DNA from: Mycobacterium mantenii
GTDB taxonomy: Bacteria > Actinomycetota > Actinomycetes > Mycobacteriales > Mycobacteriaceae
Reading direction: 5' to 3'
NCBI RefSeq assembly: GCF_010731775.1
Contig: NZ_AP022590.1
Coordinates: 4,898,001-4,962,000, forward strand
DNA: 64,000 nt
Part shown: positions 26,849 through 35,837 of the stretch, one piece after another
Layout of the letters: the number at the start of each line of letters is the position of its first letter
Position numbering within the stretch: position 1 is the first letter of the stretch
Notes under the pieces: generated by a model
Seen by the model: only the letters and a program-made list of their open reading frames with translations
What the model was told of the DNA's origin: nothing
The model's database searches: none
Translations under genes and position numbers: made by a program

Positions 26849-27445
26849 TCACCGGCGTTTCCAGTGCGGGCTTTTGACCGCATCGAGGGCGTCGGTGACG
26901 TATCGATCCAGCGGCCGAGACTTACCGGCTTGCCGCACCCATTGCTGAAAGGCGAAATCCGCTGCAGCGAAGGCGAGTTGGACCAGTAGGCCGGGGCGGA
27001 TATCGGCATCCGGATCGACGCCCATCCGTTCGGCGATGAGCTTGGTTGCGCGCTCCTTATCGGCGGGCCGGTGCACGGTGACCTTGTCGAGCAGGTCGGG
27101 GACCACCAGCAGGGCCTCGCGCCATTCCTCGGTGTCGACCTGTTCGAAGGAGCGAGTCCGCGTGATGATGGCGTTGATCAGGGCGACATCGGGTGACTCG
27201 GCGGCGGGGCGCCCTTCGAGCAGGTTGACGATCGCGGCCCCGCCGTACCGCACCGGTGCAAGGAGAAGTTCCTCCTTCGCCGGTACATGCCGAAAGAACG
27301 TGCGTGGGGAAACGCCCGCGGCCGTCGCGATTTCCTCGGTGGTCACCGCGTCGTACCCGCGCTGGACGAACAGGCGGAACGCCGCACGCCGGAGATCGGC
27401 CCGGATCTGTGCGCGCTGCCGGTCGCGGAGCGACTCGCCGGTCAT
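26849..27445 (-). CDS. TetR-family regulator
   Basis: 198 aa. HTH at about residues 10-55: AAFRLFVQRGYDAVTTEEIATAAGVSPRTFFRHVPAKEELL, typical TetR. The C-terminal ligand domain is unrecognised. It is the last gene of a four-gene minus-strand operon (29800 to 26849) in which every stop overlaps the next start by 4 nt, so it probably regulates its own operon and perhaps the divergent SDR at 29905. Confidence 0.9.
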   Translation of the reverse strand: MTGESLRDRQRAQIRADLRRAAFRLFVQRGYDAVTTEEIATAAGVSPRTFFRHVPAKEELLLAPVRYGGAAIVNLLEGRPAAESPDVALINAIITRTRSFEQVDTEEWREALLVVPDLLDKVTVHRPADKERATKLIAERMGVDPDADIRPGLLVQLAFAAADFAFQQWVRQAGKSRPLDRYVTDALDAVKSPHWKRR

Positions 27446-28215
27446 CGGAAGCAGCCGATCCCGCCGTCGACGTGAATGGTCTGTCCGGTGATGAAGGTGG
27501 CGTCGCTGCCGAGTAGGAACGCCACCAGCGCGCCCACGTCGGTGCGGACATCGCCGATGCGCTTCATCGGAACACGTCCCACGGCCTTGTCGTACTCCTT
27601 GGGCGCGAAAGACTTCCAAAATTTGACGCCGTCGGACTCGGCGAAGGGGCAGATGACGTTGACGCGGATGTTGTCGCGCCCCCATTCCAACGCGGCCACC
27701 TTCGACAACCCGCGGATGCCTTCCTTGGCGGCGGCGTAACCGCCCCACTTGGGTTCGCCGCCGGTGCCCGTCCCGGACCCGAGATTGACGATCGATCCGC
27801 CGCCGGCCTGGACCATCAACGGGTGCACGGCCTGCATCAACAGGAAGGTCGCCCGGGGGCCGACGTCGTAGCCCAGGGCGAGGTCTTCGGTGGTGATGTC
27901 GACGAATGCCTTGGGCTCGTTGGTGGCGATGGCGTTGTTGACCAGGCCGTGCACCGTGCCGAAGGCGTCGACCGCGGCGGCGGCGATCCGTTGTGCGCTG
28001 TCCGGGTCGCGCAGATCGGCGACGAGCTGTTCCGCCCGTCCGAGCGTCCTGAGCTCGGCGGTGGTTTTGTCGAGAACCTCGTTTTGAATGTCGACCAGCA
28101 GCACGCCGGCGCCGCGTTCGAGCAACGCGGCGGCGACACCCTTACCGACGCCTTGGGCGGCACCGGTAACGATCGCGACGTGTCCGCGCATCGAACCGGG
28201 GTGGCTGTAGCTCAT
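27442..28215 (-). CDS. SDR-family oxidoreductase
   Basis: 257-aa classical short-chain dehydrogenase. Cofactor motif VTGAAQGVGKGVAAALLE; NNA loop VNNAIAT; catalytic Ser in NLGSGTG and YxxxK in YAAAKEG; C-terminal TGQTIHVDGGIG. Overlaps the VOC gene before it and the TetR gene after it by 4 nt each. Probably oxidises an alcohol intermediate of the same pathway. Confidence 0.92.
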   Translation of the reverse strand: MSYSHPGSMRGHVAIVTGAAQGVGKGVAAALLERGAGVLLVDIQNEVLDKTTAELRTLGRAEQLVADLRDPDSAQRIAAAAVDAFGTVHGLVNNAIATNEPKAFVDITTEDLALGYDVGPRATFLLMQAVHPLMVQAGGGSIVNLGSGTGTGGEPKWGGYAAAKEGIRGLSKVAALEWGRDNIRVNVICPFAESDGVKFWKSFAPKEYDKAVGRVPMKRIGDVRTDVGALVAFLLGSDATFITGQTIHVDGGIGCFR

Positions 28216-28718
28216 CTGGCGGGTCCCATTTGCAGCTGCACTCCGCGGCGCATCTCGTAGGTGCTACGCGCCCCGTCAGGCAGTTCGATGAACTCCATCG
28301 GTGTCCCGTCCGGGTCCTTGACGAAAAACATTCGCACACCGCCGATCTCGAACGGACCCTGATCCGGGGTATAGCCGGCGTTGCTCAGGCGGCGGTGGGT
28401 GTCGTCAAGATCGGTCACCGACAGTGACACGTTGTGGATGCCGGTGATGCCGCGACGCGTTGGGCGCTGGCCCGGTGGATTGGCCCCGATCGACAACAGC
28501 TCGATCATCAACCCACCCAGCAGACCGCCGACCACCCGTCCCTCCTGCTTGCGTGTCGCGTGCAATGCCGCGTCGAAAGGCTCTCCGGAGATGAGGGTTT
28601 CGAAGACCACCTCCATGCCCAGGGCGTCGCGGTAGAACGCCAGCGCACGGTCCATGTCCGTGACTCCGACGACCAGGTGACAGAACGACACGTCGTCGAG
28701 CACACTCTTTTCGGTCAT
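28212..28718 (-). CDS. VOC-family (glyoxalase/dioxygenase-like) protein
   Basis: 168 aa. Two paired motifs: VSFCHLVVGVTDMDRALAFYRDALGMEVVFE (His ligand) and GIHNVSLSVTDLDDTHRRLSNAGYT (His), then FVKDPDGTPMEFIEL with Glu ligand. Metal sites complete. Lies between a DapB-like dehydrogenase and an SDR in a tight operon; reaction unknown. Confidence 0.88.
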   Translation of the reverse strand: MTEKSVLDDVSFCHLVVGVTDMDRALAFYRDALGMEVVFETLISGEPFDAALHATRKQEGRVVGGLLGGLMIELLSIGANPPGQRPTRRGITGIHNVSLSVTDLDDTHRRLSNAGYTPDQGPFEIGGVRMFFVKDPDGTPMEFIELPDGARSTYEMRRGVQLQMGPAR

Positions 28719-29800
28719 GTCCTGCCCGCGGCAAGCCCCGGGGCCGGGCGGCCGGCGAACAACGGCAAGTCGAGGTAGGTCTTGATGCCCGGCTCGGCGG
28801 CGCAGACGTCTGGGATGGCGTTGACGCAGTGGTTGGCGGTGACCACGACACCAGGATTCTTCACCAGGCCTTCCGCGATCGTCTCCGGTTGCAGGCCCTT
28901 GAAGGTGAGGTTCACGTCGGGGTCGCCGGTGATCTCCACCTCGAAGCGTTCACCCCGCTCGCCGAAATTCCAGGCGGGGTCCAGGTTTTCCTCGCCCATC
29001 AGCCAGTTGACCGCCGCGGTGATGACGGGCTCGCCATCGACCAGCGCCTGCCAGCGGAACCGGCGTGCGGCCACCGTGCCGGCCGTGATCGGGAACGGGT
29101 CGTAGTCGATGTCGGAGGTCGCCATCGCGACGTCCTGGATGGTCCTGATGTTGGGATCGATGCGGAATCCCATGTGATCGGCGATCATCCGCACCGATTG
29201 CTTGAAGCCGGCCTCGAGCAGGCCGGCCATCGGCCCTTGGGTCGCTTCCTCGGGAGTGCCGCCGAATCCCATGATGTGGCGCACCACGTCCGGTGCGTTG
29301 TAGGTGCGGATGTCGGAGAACTCCTCGGCACGCACGTGCGTGATCGCAGACGACAGCGAGGACACCATGAGCGGGAATCGCTCTGTGATGCCGCCGGGGT
29401 GAATGCCCGAACCATGCAGCGTCACATCGCTTTCCGTCGCAGCGTCGGCGACGGCCCGGTGGCGCTTGTTGGCCGGATCGGGGTAGACCCAGCCAATCGG
29501 TGTGACCACGTTCTTGCCGGACCGCAAGATCGCGATCACTTCGTCGTCGTTGGGTATCAGTGGGCTGTACACGACGCAGTCGGCGTCAAGCGCCAGGATC
29601 TCGTCGATGCTGGTGGTGGCGGTGACGCCGAGATCCGGCGTCCCGATGATTCGGCCGACGTCGACGCCGTTCTTGTTTTTGCTATGCACCCAGCAGCCGA
29701 CCAACTCGAGTTGAGGATGATTTTGCACGCACGCGATGGCGGCTTTACCGACGCCCCCGGTCGCCCACTGGATTACGCGAAGCTTGGACGAACTACTCAT
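28715..29800 (-). CDS. DapB-like NAD(P)-binding dehydrogenase
   Basis: 361 aa, of the mycobacterial group annotated as dihydrodipicolinate reductase N-terminal-like. Rossmann start LRVIQWATGGVGKAAIACVQNHPQLELVGCWV, then DADCVVYSPL, GKNVVTPIGWVYPD and SGIHPGGITERFPL, which mark this family. It is not the lysine-biosynthesis DapB: the size and active site differ. A paralogue lies at 58424-59485. First gene of the TetR-containing operon. Substrate unknown. Confidence 0.85.
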   Translation of the reverse strand: MSSSSKLRVIQWATGGVGKAAIACVQNHPQLELVGCWVHSKNKNGVDVGRIIGTPDLGVTATTSIDEILALDADCVVYSPLIPNDDEVIAILRSGKNVVTPIGWVYPDPANKRHRAVADAATESDVTLHGSGIHPGGITERFPLMVSSLSSAITHVRAEEFSDIRTYNAPDVVRHIMGFGGTPEEATQGPMAGLLEAGFKQSVRMIADHMGFRIDPNIRTIQDVAMATSDIDYDPFPITAGTVAARRFRWQALVDGEPVITAAVNWLMGEENLDPAWNFGERGERFEVEITGDPDVNLTFKGLQPETIAEGLVKNPGVVVTANHCVNAIPDVCAAEPGIKTYLDLPLFAGRPAPGLAAGRT

Positions 29801-29904
29801 CGGTTCCTCTCGATTACGCGCCTTTACACGTTAACGACCGAAATGGCACAGTATGACCCGCTGGCAGTGACTGTCAACAATGGCACCGGCTAGGAGGCCT
29901 GATC

Positions 29905-30762
29905 ATGAGCGCTCTCGACGGCAAGATCGCGATCGTCACCGGCACCAGTCGCGGGGTGGGTGTGGGCATCGCCCATGAACTGCTGCGCGCCGGTGCCACC
30001 GTGATCGGCTGCTCGCGATCAACGCTCGACACCATTCCCGGCATCGAACCCGACTGGGCGGATCGCGCTTCCCAGCAGGTGTGCGATCAGGGCGACTATC
30101 GCTCGATCGACGCGTTCGTCGCCGACGTGGTGGCCACCCACGGTCGGGTCGACATTCTGGTGAACAATGCCGGGGGCACCGTTCCAGCGCCGCATGCAGA
30201 GAGCATTCCCAAACTGGTGCAACGTATTCAGGGCGCACCCGCCGCCGATGACGACTACGCGCGCACGGCCCTGTTTCACGCGTTCGCCGTGCAGATGAAC
30301 CTGATCAGCCCGCTGTGGTTCGCGATCCGTGCGTATCGGCAGATGCAGACCCAGGACGGCGTCGGCTGCATCATCAACATCTCTAGCGGCGCCGGGCATC
30401 CGGCCGGATCGCCAACCCTGGTCTCCTACGGCGCGGCCAAAAGCGGTCTCAACCATCTCACCCGTTCGCTGGCCGACGAGTGGGGTCCCAGGGTGCGGGT
30501 CAACTGCGTCGCCTTGGGACCGACGATGACCGAGAACTTCCGGTCGTTCGTGCTGCCCAAGGACGACCCCGATGGCGCAAAGTATTTCGCCGCCGTCCCG
30601 TTGCGCCGTGCCGGCGAGCCGGCGGAGGTCGGGCGGGTCTGCGTCTTTCTGGCCGGCGGACAGGCCGACTTCGTCAACGGCACCACCATCGAATGCGACG
30701 GCGGGATGCTGCCCGGGGTGCTCTACGACGCGGGCCTGAAGACGATCACCGATCTGCTGTAA
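29905..30762 (+). CDS. SDR-family oxidoreductase
   Basis: 285 aa. Cofactor motif VTGTSRGVGVGIAHELL; VNNAGG; catalytic Ser in INISSGAG, YxxxK in YGAAKSG; C-terminal NGTTIECDGGML. An unusual insert after the NNAG motif (VQRIQGAPAADDDYART) lengthens the lid. It is divergent from the DapB-like operon and has AGGAGG 7 nt before ATG. Followed 7 bp later by a DUF1330 gene. Confidence 0.92.
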   Translation: MSALDGKIAIVTGTSRGVGVGIAHELLRAGATVIGCSRSTLDTIPGIEPDWADRASQQVCDQGDYRSIDAFVADVVATHGRVDILVNNAGGTVPAPHAESIPKLVQRIQGAPAADDDYARTALFHAFAVQMNLISPLWFAIRAYRQMQTQDGVGCIINISSGAGHPAGSPTLVSYGAAKSGLNHLTRSLADEWGPRVRVNCVALGPTMTENFRSFVLPKDDPDGAKYFAAVPLRRAGEPAEVGRVCVFLAGGQADFVNGTTIECDGGMLPGVLYDAGLKTITDLL

Positions 30763-30769
30763 TCGACGA

Positions 30770-31156
30770 ATGAGCAGTTCCTTGGAGCCCACCGCCGAAC
30801 AGTTCGCGGCCCTGGCCGCGCGGCCCGGCGACGCGCCGGTCGTGATGGTCAACCTGTTGAAGTTCAAAACCCCGGGTGGGGTGGAGTCTTACCGGCGTTA
30901 CGGGCGTGAGGTCGCACCGCACCTCCAGCGCGTAGGTGCCACCGTCCGGTACATGGGGACCGCACCGGCATTCGTCATAGGCGATGGTGAACAGCCATGG
31001 TGGGACGCGATTCTCGTTGTCGAGTATCCGACGCCCCAGGCGTTCATCGACATGGTGAGCACCGCTGAGTACGCGGAGGTTCACCAACACCGCGCCGTTG
31101 GGTTGGAGCGCGGGGACCTGATCGCGACGTCGGTATGGTCGGTCGCGGTCGACTGA
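30770..31156 (+). CDS. DUF1330 domain protein
   Basis: 128 aa, dimeric alpha-beta barrel type. Signature: VVMVNLLKFKTPGGVESYRRYGREVAPHLQRVGATVRYMG ... WDAILVVEYPTPQAFIDMVSTAEYAEVHQHR. The fold is shared with monooxygenases and decarboxylases, but this family has no settled function. Follows the SDR by 7 bp and is probably co-transcribed. Confidence 0.87.
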   Translation: MSSSLEPTAEQFAALAARPGDAPVVMVNLLKFKTPGGVESYRRYGREVAPHLQRVGATVRYMGTAPAFVIGDGEQPWWDAILVVEYPTPQAFIDMVSTAEYAEVHQHRAVGLERGDLIATSVWSVAVD

Positions 31157-31166
31157 CTCGACCTAC

Positions 31167-31688
31167 TCAGAGTTTGTAGCCGATGATGCGCAGCAGATCG
31201 TGCCGCTCGGCCACGTCACTATCGCCTTCCACCGCAACGGGAGGCTGCCCATCGATCACGCCTACGATGCCGCGACCGCGCGGGGACACCGCAACAATGA
31301 CATCGACCGGATTCGCTGTGGCGCAGTAGATCCCGCAGACTTCGGGCACCGCCTTCACGGGATTGAGGACATTGACCGGAAAGCCCTCGCGCAAGAAGAT
31401 CACGAAGCTATGCCCGGCCGCGATGGCCAGCGCGGCGCGTGTCGCCAATTCGACCAGATCGGCGTCGTTGCCACTGCGGCGAACCAACCGCGGTCCGGAC
31501 GCCTCGCAGAAGGCCAGGCCGAACCGCAGCGACGGGCTCACTCCGGCCAGCGCCTCGTGCAGGTCTTCGACCGTCTTGATGAAGTGCGCCTGGCCGATGA
31601 CCACGTTGACATCTTCCGGCTTGTCAACGGCCACCACTTCCCATGTCAGCGATGTTGTCGTCACCAACCCATGCTGCCACTCGGCCAC
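31167..31688 (-). CDS. adenosine-specific-kinase-like protein (PF04008 family)
   Basis: 173 aa. Conserved blocks: NVVIGQAHFIKTVEDLHEALAG, RFGLAFCEASGPRLVRRSGND, AIAAGHSFVIFLREGFPVNVLNPVKAVPEVCGIYCATANPVDVIVA and GRGIVGVIDGQPPVAVEG. This family is best known from archaea and thermophiles, where a structure-based adenosine kinase role was proposed. It converges with DUF1330 (10 bp apart). True activity in mycobacteria is unknown. Confidence 0.85.
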   Translation of the reverse strand: MAEWQHGLVTTTSLTWEVVAVDKPEDVNVVIGQAHFIKTVEDLHEALAGVSPSLRFGLAFCEASGPRLVRRSGNDADLVELATRAALAIAAGHSFVIFLREGFPVNVLNPVKAVPEVCGIYCATANPVDVIVAVSPRGRGIVGVIDGQPPVAVEGDSDVAERHDLLRIIGYKL

Positions 31689-31754
31689 GGCCCAAAAGCT
31701 AAAGGCTTTCGTCCCTTATGCCGGGCCGAAAGGCATCTTCAACGGAAGCGATCT

Positions 31755-32561
31755 TCAACCCAAAAGCGGTAACCGGCGCTCGCGGCCCAGCCGGTCCAGA
31801 GCGGTTTGCATCACCGCGCGCACATGGGCGTCGACCTGGTGAACATCGGCGTCCTTGCCGAACTGCGCGGCGACGTCGATCGGCGGCAGAATCTGATAGA
31901 CGACCTTGGCGGGTAGCGGGATGTTGGCGGGGAAGAACACCGTCAACCCGAAGGGGATGCCGATGGTAACCGGCAGGATCTCGATCCGGAACCGCTTGAG
32001 CCCCAACCGTTTCGCCAGCAAGTTGCCCCGGGTGACGAAGAGCTGGGTTTCTTGGCCCCCGATCGAGACGGCGGGCACAATCGGCACGTCGGCCTTGATC
32101 GCGGTGCTGACGTATCCGGTCCGGCCACCGAAATCGACGACGGTCTGCCTCAGGGTCGGCCGGAACGCGTCATAGTCCCCGCCCGGGAAGGCCAGCACGA
32201 TCGCGTCCGAACGCAACGCTGCGGCAGCGTTCTCCCGGGTGGCGTGAATGACACCGAGCCGGCTTAGCGCTGCGCGGAACGGTGTGAAGAACACCCCGTA
32301 GTGGGCCAGGGTGAACAACGGGCGGTCATAGCCGAACCTGCGGTAGAGCGCGGGGGCGAGCACGTTCCAGTCGGGCGTCAGTACACCGCCGGAATGGTTG
32401 GACACCAACAGGGCGCCGCCGTTCGGCGGGAAGGTGTCCAAGCCCCTTACCTCCGACCGAAACCATCTCCGGATGACAGGCGTGACCAGATTGATCATCA
32501 GCTCGGTGAAGACGGGATCCCATCTGGCCAGCTCAAGCTGGTCGGCCTCGGTGCCGTTCAT
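31755..32561 (-). CDS. PlsC-like lysophospholipid/glycerol acyltransferase
   Basis: 268 aa, membrane-associated acyltransferase. NHSGGVLTPDW carries the catalytic His with the Asp eight residues later rather than the canonical HX4D; LGVIHATREN, LAFPGGDYDAFRPTL (the FPEG-like block) and VPIVPAVSIGGQE are the other family blocks. It belongs to the mycobacterial DGAT2/PlsC-like group. Its neighbours (acyl-CoA-reductase-like SDR and WS/DGAT) point to neutral lipid or wax metabolism. Confidence 0.84.
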   Translation of the reverse strand: MNGTEADQLELARWDPVFTELMINLVTPVIRRWFRSEVRGLDTFPPNGGALLVSNHSGGVLTPDWNVLAPALYRRFGYDRPLFTLAHYGVFFTPFRAALSRLGVIHATRENAAAALRSDAIVLAFPGGDYDAFRPTLRQTVVDFGGRTGYVSTAIKADVPIVPAVSIGGQETQLFVTRGNLLAKRLGLKRFRIEILPVTIGIPFGLTVFFPANIPLPAKVVYQILPPIDVAAQFGKDADVHQVDAHVRAVMQTALDRLGRERRLPLLG

Positions 32562-32869
32562 GACTGCCCTGCGCTGTCTTCAGGTGGAACATCTGATCAG
32601 CAGTATCTGCGATTGCGCACCGGCCGGCTGCCAGTCAATCCAACCCGAGGACCAATGGCCGTCGTGGAGGGTCAAAAGACCCGCCCTAACACCCGCCCGG
32701 AGTCGATAGCGTCTTCTCTTCTACGGCACCCTGTCGGTAGGGGAGAGAGCGATGAACGCCCTACCCATTCTCATCGAGGAATGCGCTTCGCACGCGTGCG
32801 GCGCGGGGCCGCAAAGTTTTTCCACCGCAACCACTTTGACAACAAACCGAGCCGGTAAGGAGTGCAGCC
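32562..32869. other. divergent intergenic region
   Basis: 308 bp between the acyltransferase (minus) and the SDR (plus, RBS TAAGGAG at 32856-32862). No ORF with start and ribosome site is convincing. It should hold two promoters; I see no clear operator. Confidence 0.5.
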
Positions 32870-33946
32870 ATGACCGTATTGATGACCGGGTTTCCCGGCT
32901 TTCTCGGTAGCGCGTTGCTGCCAGGCATTCTCAAGCGCACTGGGGATTCGGCAATCTGTCTGGTGCAACGGAAATTCGGCGTACCGGCTCAGCGACGCGT
33001 GGCGGAGCTGAGCTCTGCGGAACCCTTCCTCGAGGGGCGGATTCAGCTGGTCGAAGGCGACATCACCCAGCCCGGTCTCGGCATCGGCGCGGACACCCTC
33101 GCCGAAGTCACCGAGGCGTGGCACCTGGCCGCCGCATATGACTTGGCGGTTCCCCGCGACGTGGCGGTTCGGGTCAATGTCAACGGCACCCGAAACGTCC
33201 TGGACGTTCTCCAGCGCTGTCCCTCCCTGACGCGTCTGCACTACTTCAGCACCTGCTACGTCAGCGGGCGCTATGCCGGCCCGTTCAGCGAGGACGCCCT
33301 CGAAGTCGGGGCTCCGTTCAACAACCATTACGAAGAGACCAAGCACCTCGCGGAGGCGGACGTGCGCTGGCACATGTCCGCGGGCATGCCCGCGACGATC
33401 TATCGCCCGTCGATTGTCGTCGGCGACAGCCGCACCGGACAGACACAAAAATTCGACGGACCCTACTTCGTCATGCAGTGGCTGCTGCGACAGCCTCGGC
33501 ACGCGGTCCTCCCGATGGTCGGTGACCCCACGATGACGCGCGTCAACGTGGTCCCCCGCGACTTCATCGTCGACGCGGTCGGATATTTGAGCGGCCTGCC
33601 CGTTTCCGAGGGGCGCACCTATCAGCTGGCGGATCCGCGTCCGCTCACGGTCGATGAGATGGCGGATACGTTGGCCCAGGCGACGGGCCGCGAACTCGTC
33701 AAGATTCCGCTGCCCCGGAAATTGACGAAAGCCTCACTGGCGCATGTGCCGGGGCTCTACCGCTGGATGCGGATCCCTCCCGAAGCCGTCGATTACTTCG
33801 CCCAACCCACCTTCTACTCGACCGATCATTGCCGAGCCGACCTCGCCGGCAGTGGGATCGAGCCGCCCGCATTCCGCAGCTATGTGGATCGGCTCGTGGA
33901 TTACATGCGCAGCCATCCCGACACCGGTTCGGCGGCGATGTTCTGA
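32870..33946 (+). CDS. extended SDR, acyl-CoA/thioester-reductase-like
   Basis: 358 aa, NAD-binding_4 type. TVLMTGFPGFLGSALLPGIL is the cofactor motif (GxxGxxG). IQLVEGDITQPGLGI, HLAAAYDLAVP, NVNGTRNVLDVLQRC, FSTCYVSGRY and the Tyr-Lys pair in NNHYEETKHLAE match fatty acyl-CoA reductase-like and carboxylic-acid-reductase R domains. It could reduce an acyl-CoA to an aldehyde or alcohol for wax ester synthesis by the WS/DGAT 42 bp downstream; that link is inference. Confidence 0.87.
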   Translation: MTVLMTGFPGFLGSALLPGILKRTGDSAICLVQRKFGVPAQRRVAELSSAEPFLEGRIQLVEGDITQPGLGIGADTLAEVTEAWHLAAAYDLAVPRDVAVRVNVNGTRNVLDVLQRCPSLTRLHYFSTCYVSGRYAGPFSEDALEVGAPFNNHYEETKHLAEADVRWHMSAGMPATIYRPSIVVGDSRTGQTQKFDGPYFVMQWLLRQPRHAVLPMVGDPTMTRVNVVPRDFIVDAVGYLSGLPVSEGRTYQLADPRPLTVDEMADTLAQATGRELVKIPLPRKLTKASLAHVPGLYRWMRIPPEAVDYFAQPTFYSTDHCRADLAGSGIEPPAFRSYVDRLVDYMRSHPDTGSAAMF

Positions 33947-33988
33947 CGAGCGCCATCGCCCCGGCGTCAGTCGCGGTCTAATGGGTGG

Positions 33989-35344
33989 ATGGAACTGATG
34001 ATGCCCACCGACGCGATCTTTCTCCTGGGAGAATCCCGCGAACATCCCATGCACGTCGGCGGCTTGCAGTTGTTCGAGCCCCCGCCGGGCGCAGGCCGCG
34101 GTTTCGTGCGTGAGCTCTACAAGAGTCTGGCCTCCCAGCGGGATTTCCAGCCCACGTTTCGCAAGCATCCCGCGAGCTTTGTCGGCGGAATCGCAAACCT
34201 GGGCTGGACATACGACGACGACGTCGACATCGACTACCATGTCCGGCGTTCGGCGCTGCCGTCGCCCAAACGGGTCCGTGAATTGCTCGAGTTGACGTCG
34301 CGGTGGCACAGCAGCCTGCTGGATCGTCACCGACCGTTGTGGGAGACGCACATAGTCGAAGGCCTGAAGGACGGCCGCTTCGCCATCTACACCAAAGTTC
34401 ACCACGCACTGATCGACGGCGTCTCCGCGCAAAAGCTGATGCAGCGCGCGTTGTCCACCGATCCCGACGACTCCGAGATCCACGCCCCGTGGACCCTGCA
34501 CAAACCCAAGCGCACAAGCAGCCCGTCGTCTCCGTTGAGCTCATTGGCGCGAGCGGCGGGAGCCATTGCGGCGCTTGCCCCCTCGACTTTAGGCCTGGCG
34601 CGTGCCGCGCTACTCGAACAGCAACTGACGCTGCCATTCAGGGCGCCGAAAACCATGCTGAACGTCAAGATCGGCGGCGCTCGCCGCTGCGCCGCGCAGT
34701 CCTGGTCGCTGGACCGCATCAAGAGCGTGAAGAAGGCGGCGGGTGTCACGGTGAACGACGTCGTCCTGGCGATGTGCTCGGGCGCCCTGCGTTACTACCT
34801 GATCGAGCAAGACGCGCTGCCGGACACGCCGCTGATCGCGATGGTCCCGGTCAGCCTGCGCACCGAGGAAGAGGCCGACGCGGGCGGCAACCTGGTCGGC
34901 GCCATCCTGTGCAACCTCGCTACCGATATCGATGACCCCGCGCAGCGCCTGCTGACCATCAGCGAATCGATGCGCAGCAACAAGAAGGTGTTCTCGGAGT
35001 TGCCGCGGTTCCAGGCCCTGGCGCTGTCCGCCGTCAATACGTCAGCGTTGGCGTTGGCGGCGGTCCCGGGCTGGGTGGCATCGACGTCACCCCCGTTCAA
35101 CATCATCATTTCGAACGTGCCGGGACCGACGCAGCCGATCTATTACGGGGGCGCCCGGCTCGACGGCAACTACCCGCTGTCCATCGCGCTGGACGGCCAG
35201 GCGCTGAACATCACGCTGGCCACCAACGCCGGCAATCTGGACTTCGGTCTGGTGGGGTGCCGGCGCAGCGTGCCGCACCTGCAGCGCCTGCTCGCGCACC
35301 TGGAATCCTCGCTGAAGGACCTGGAACACGCTGTGGGAGAATAA
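33989..35344 (+). CDS. WS/DGAT wax ester synthase / diacylglycerol acyltransferase
   Basis: 451 aa. The catalytic motif HHALIDGVSA is at residues 138-147 (HHxxxDG). N-terminal MPTDAIFLLGESREHPMHVGGL and C-terminal NIIISNVPGPTQPIYYGGARL are diagnostic of the family, which makes triacylglycerol or wax esters from acyl-CoA. Forms a lipid group with the reductase-like SDR upstream and the divergent PlsC-like gene. The NUDIX gene begins 6 bp after its stop. Confidence 0.93.
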   Translation: MELMMPTDAIFLLGESREHPMHVGGLQLFEPPPGAGRGFVRELYKSLASQRDFQPTFRKHPASFVGGIANLGWTYDDDVDIDYHVRRSALPSPKRVRELLELTSRWHSSLLDRHRPLWETHIVEGLKDGRFAIYTKVHHALIDGVSAQKLMQRALSTDPDDSEIHAPWTLHKPKRTSSPSSPLSSLARAAGAIAALAPSTLGLARAALLEQQLTLPFRAPKTMLNVKIGGARRCAAQSWSLDRIKSVKKAAGVTVNDVVLAMCSGALRYYLIEQDALPDTPLIAMVPVSLRTEEEADAGGNLVGAILCNLATDIDDPAQRLLTISESMRSNKKVFSELPRFQALALSAVNTSALALAAVPGWVASTSPPFNIIISNVPGPTQPIYYGGARLDGNYPLSIALDGQALNITLATNAGNLDFGLVGCRRSVPHLQRLLAHLESSLKDLEHAVGE

Positions 35345-35350
35345 AAATCA

Positions 35351-35836
35351 ATGCCAAAGTTGAGCGCGGGTGTGCTGTTGTACCGGACCTGCGATGGCGT
35401 TGTCGAGGTCTTGATCGCGCATCCGGGTGGGCCGTTCTGGGCCCGCAAGGACGACGGCGCGTGGTCGATCCCGAAAGGTGAGTACGCCGACGGTGAGGAT
35501 GTGTGGGCGGCCGCGCAGCGTGAGTTCTCCGAGGAGCTGGGACTATCGGTGCCGGCGGGGCCGCGCATCGACCTTGGTCAGCTGAAACAATCCGGCGGCA
35601 AGGTGGTGACCGCCTTCGCCGTGCGGAGCGACCTCGACGTTACTGATGCGCGCAGCAACACGTTTGAACTGGAGTGGCCAAAAAATTCGGGCACGCTGCG
35701 GGAGTTCCCCGAGGTCGACCGGGTGGGCTGGTTCGTGGTGGCAACCGCGCGCGTCAAGCTACTGAAGGGACAGCACGGCTTTCTCGATCGATTGATGACC
35801 GATCCGGGCTTGGCCGGGCTATCGGAAGGGAACTGA
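35351..35836 (+). CDS. NUDIX hydrolase
   Basis: 161 aa. The Nudix box GEYADGEDVWAAAQREFSEELGL (GX5EX7REUXEEXGU) is intact. The N-terminus PKLSAGVLLYRTCDGVVEVLIAHPGGPFW and the WSIPKGE block match the DATP-pyrophosphohydrolase/diadenosine-polyphosphate type group. It hydrolyses a nucleoside-diphosphate-linked substrate, which one is unknown. Short spacing suggests co-transcription with WS/DGAT and the dehalogenase that starts 1 bp after its stop. Confidence 0.93.
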   Translation: MPKLSAGVLLYRTCDGVVEVLIAHPGGPFWARKDDGAWSIPKGEYADGEDVWAAAQREFSEELGLSVPAGPRIDLGQLKQSGGKVVTAFAVRSDLDVTDARSNTFELEWPKNSGTLREFPEVDRVGWFVVATARVKLLKGQHGFLDRLMTDPGLAGLSEGN

Positions 35837-35837
35837 C

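Noticed and set aside
28715..29800. Lysine-pathway DapB
   Set aside because: Larger than DapB and of the DapB-like mycobacterial group; neighbours are VOC, SDR and TetR, not lysine genes.
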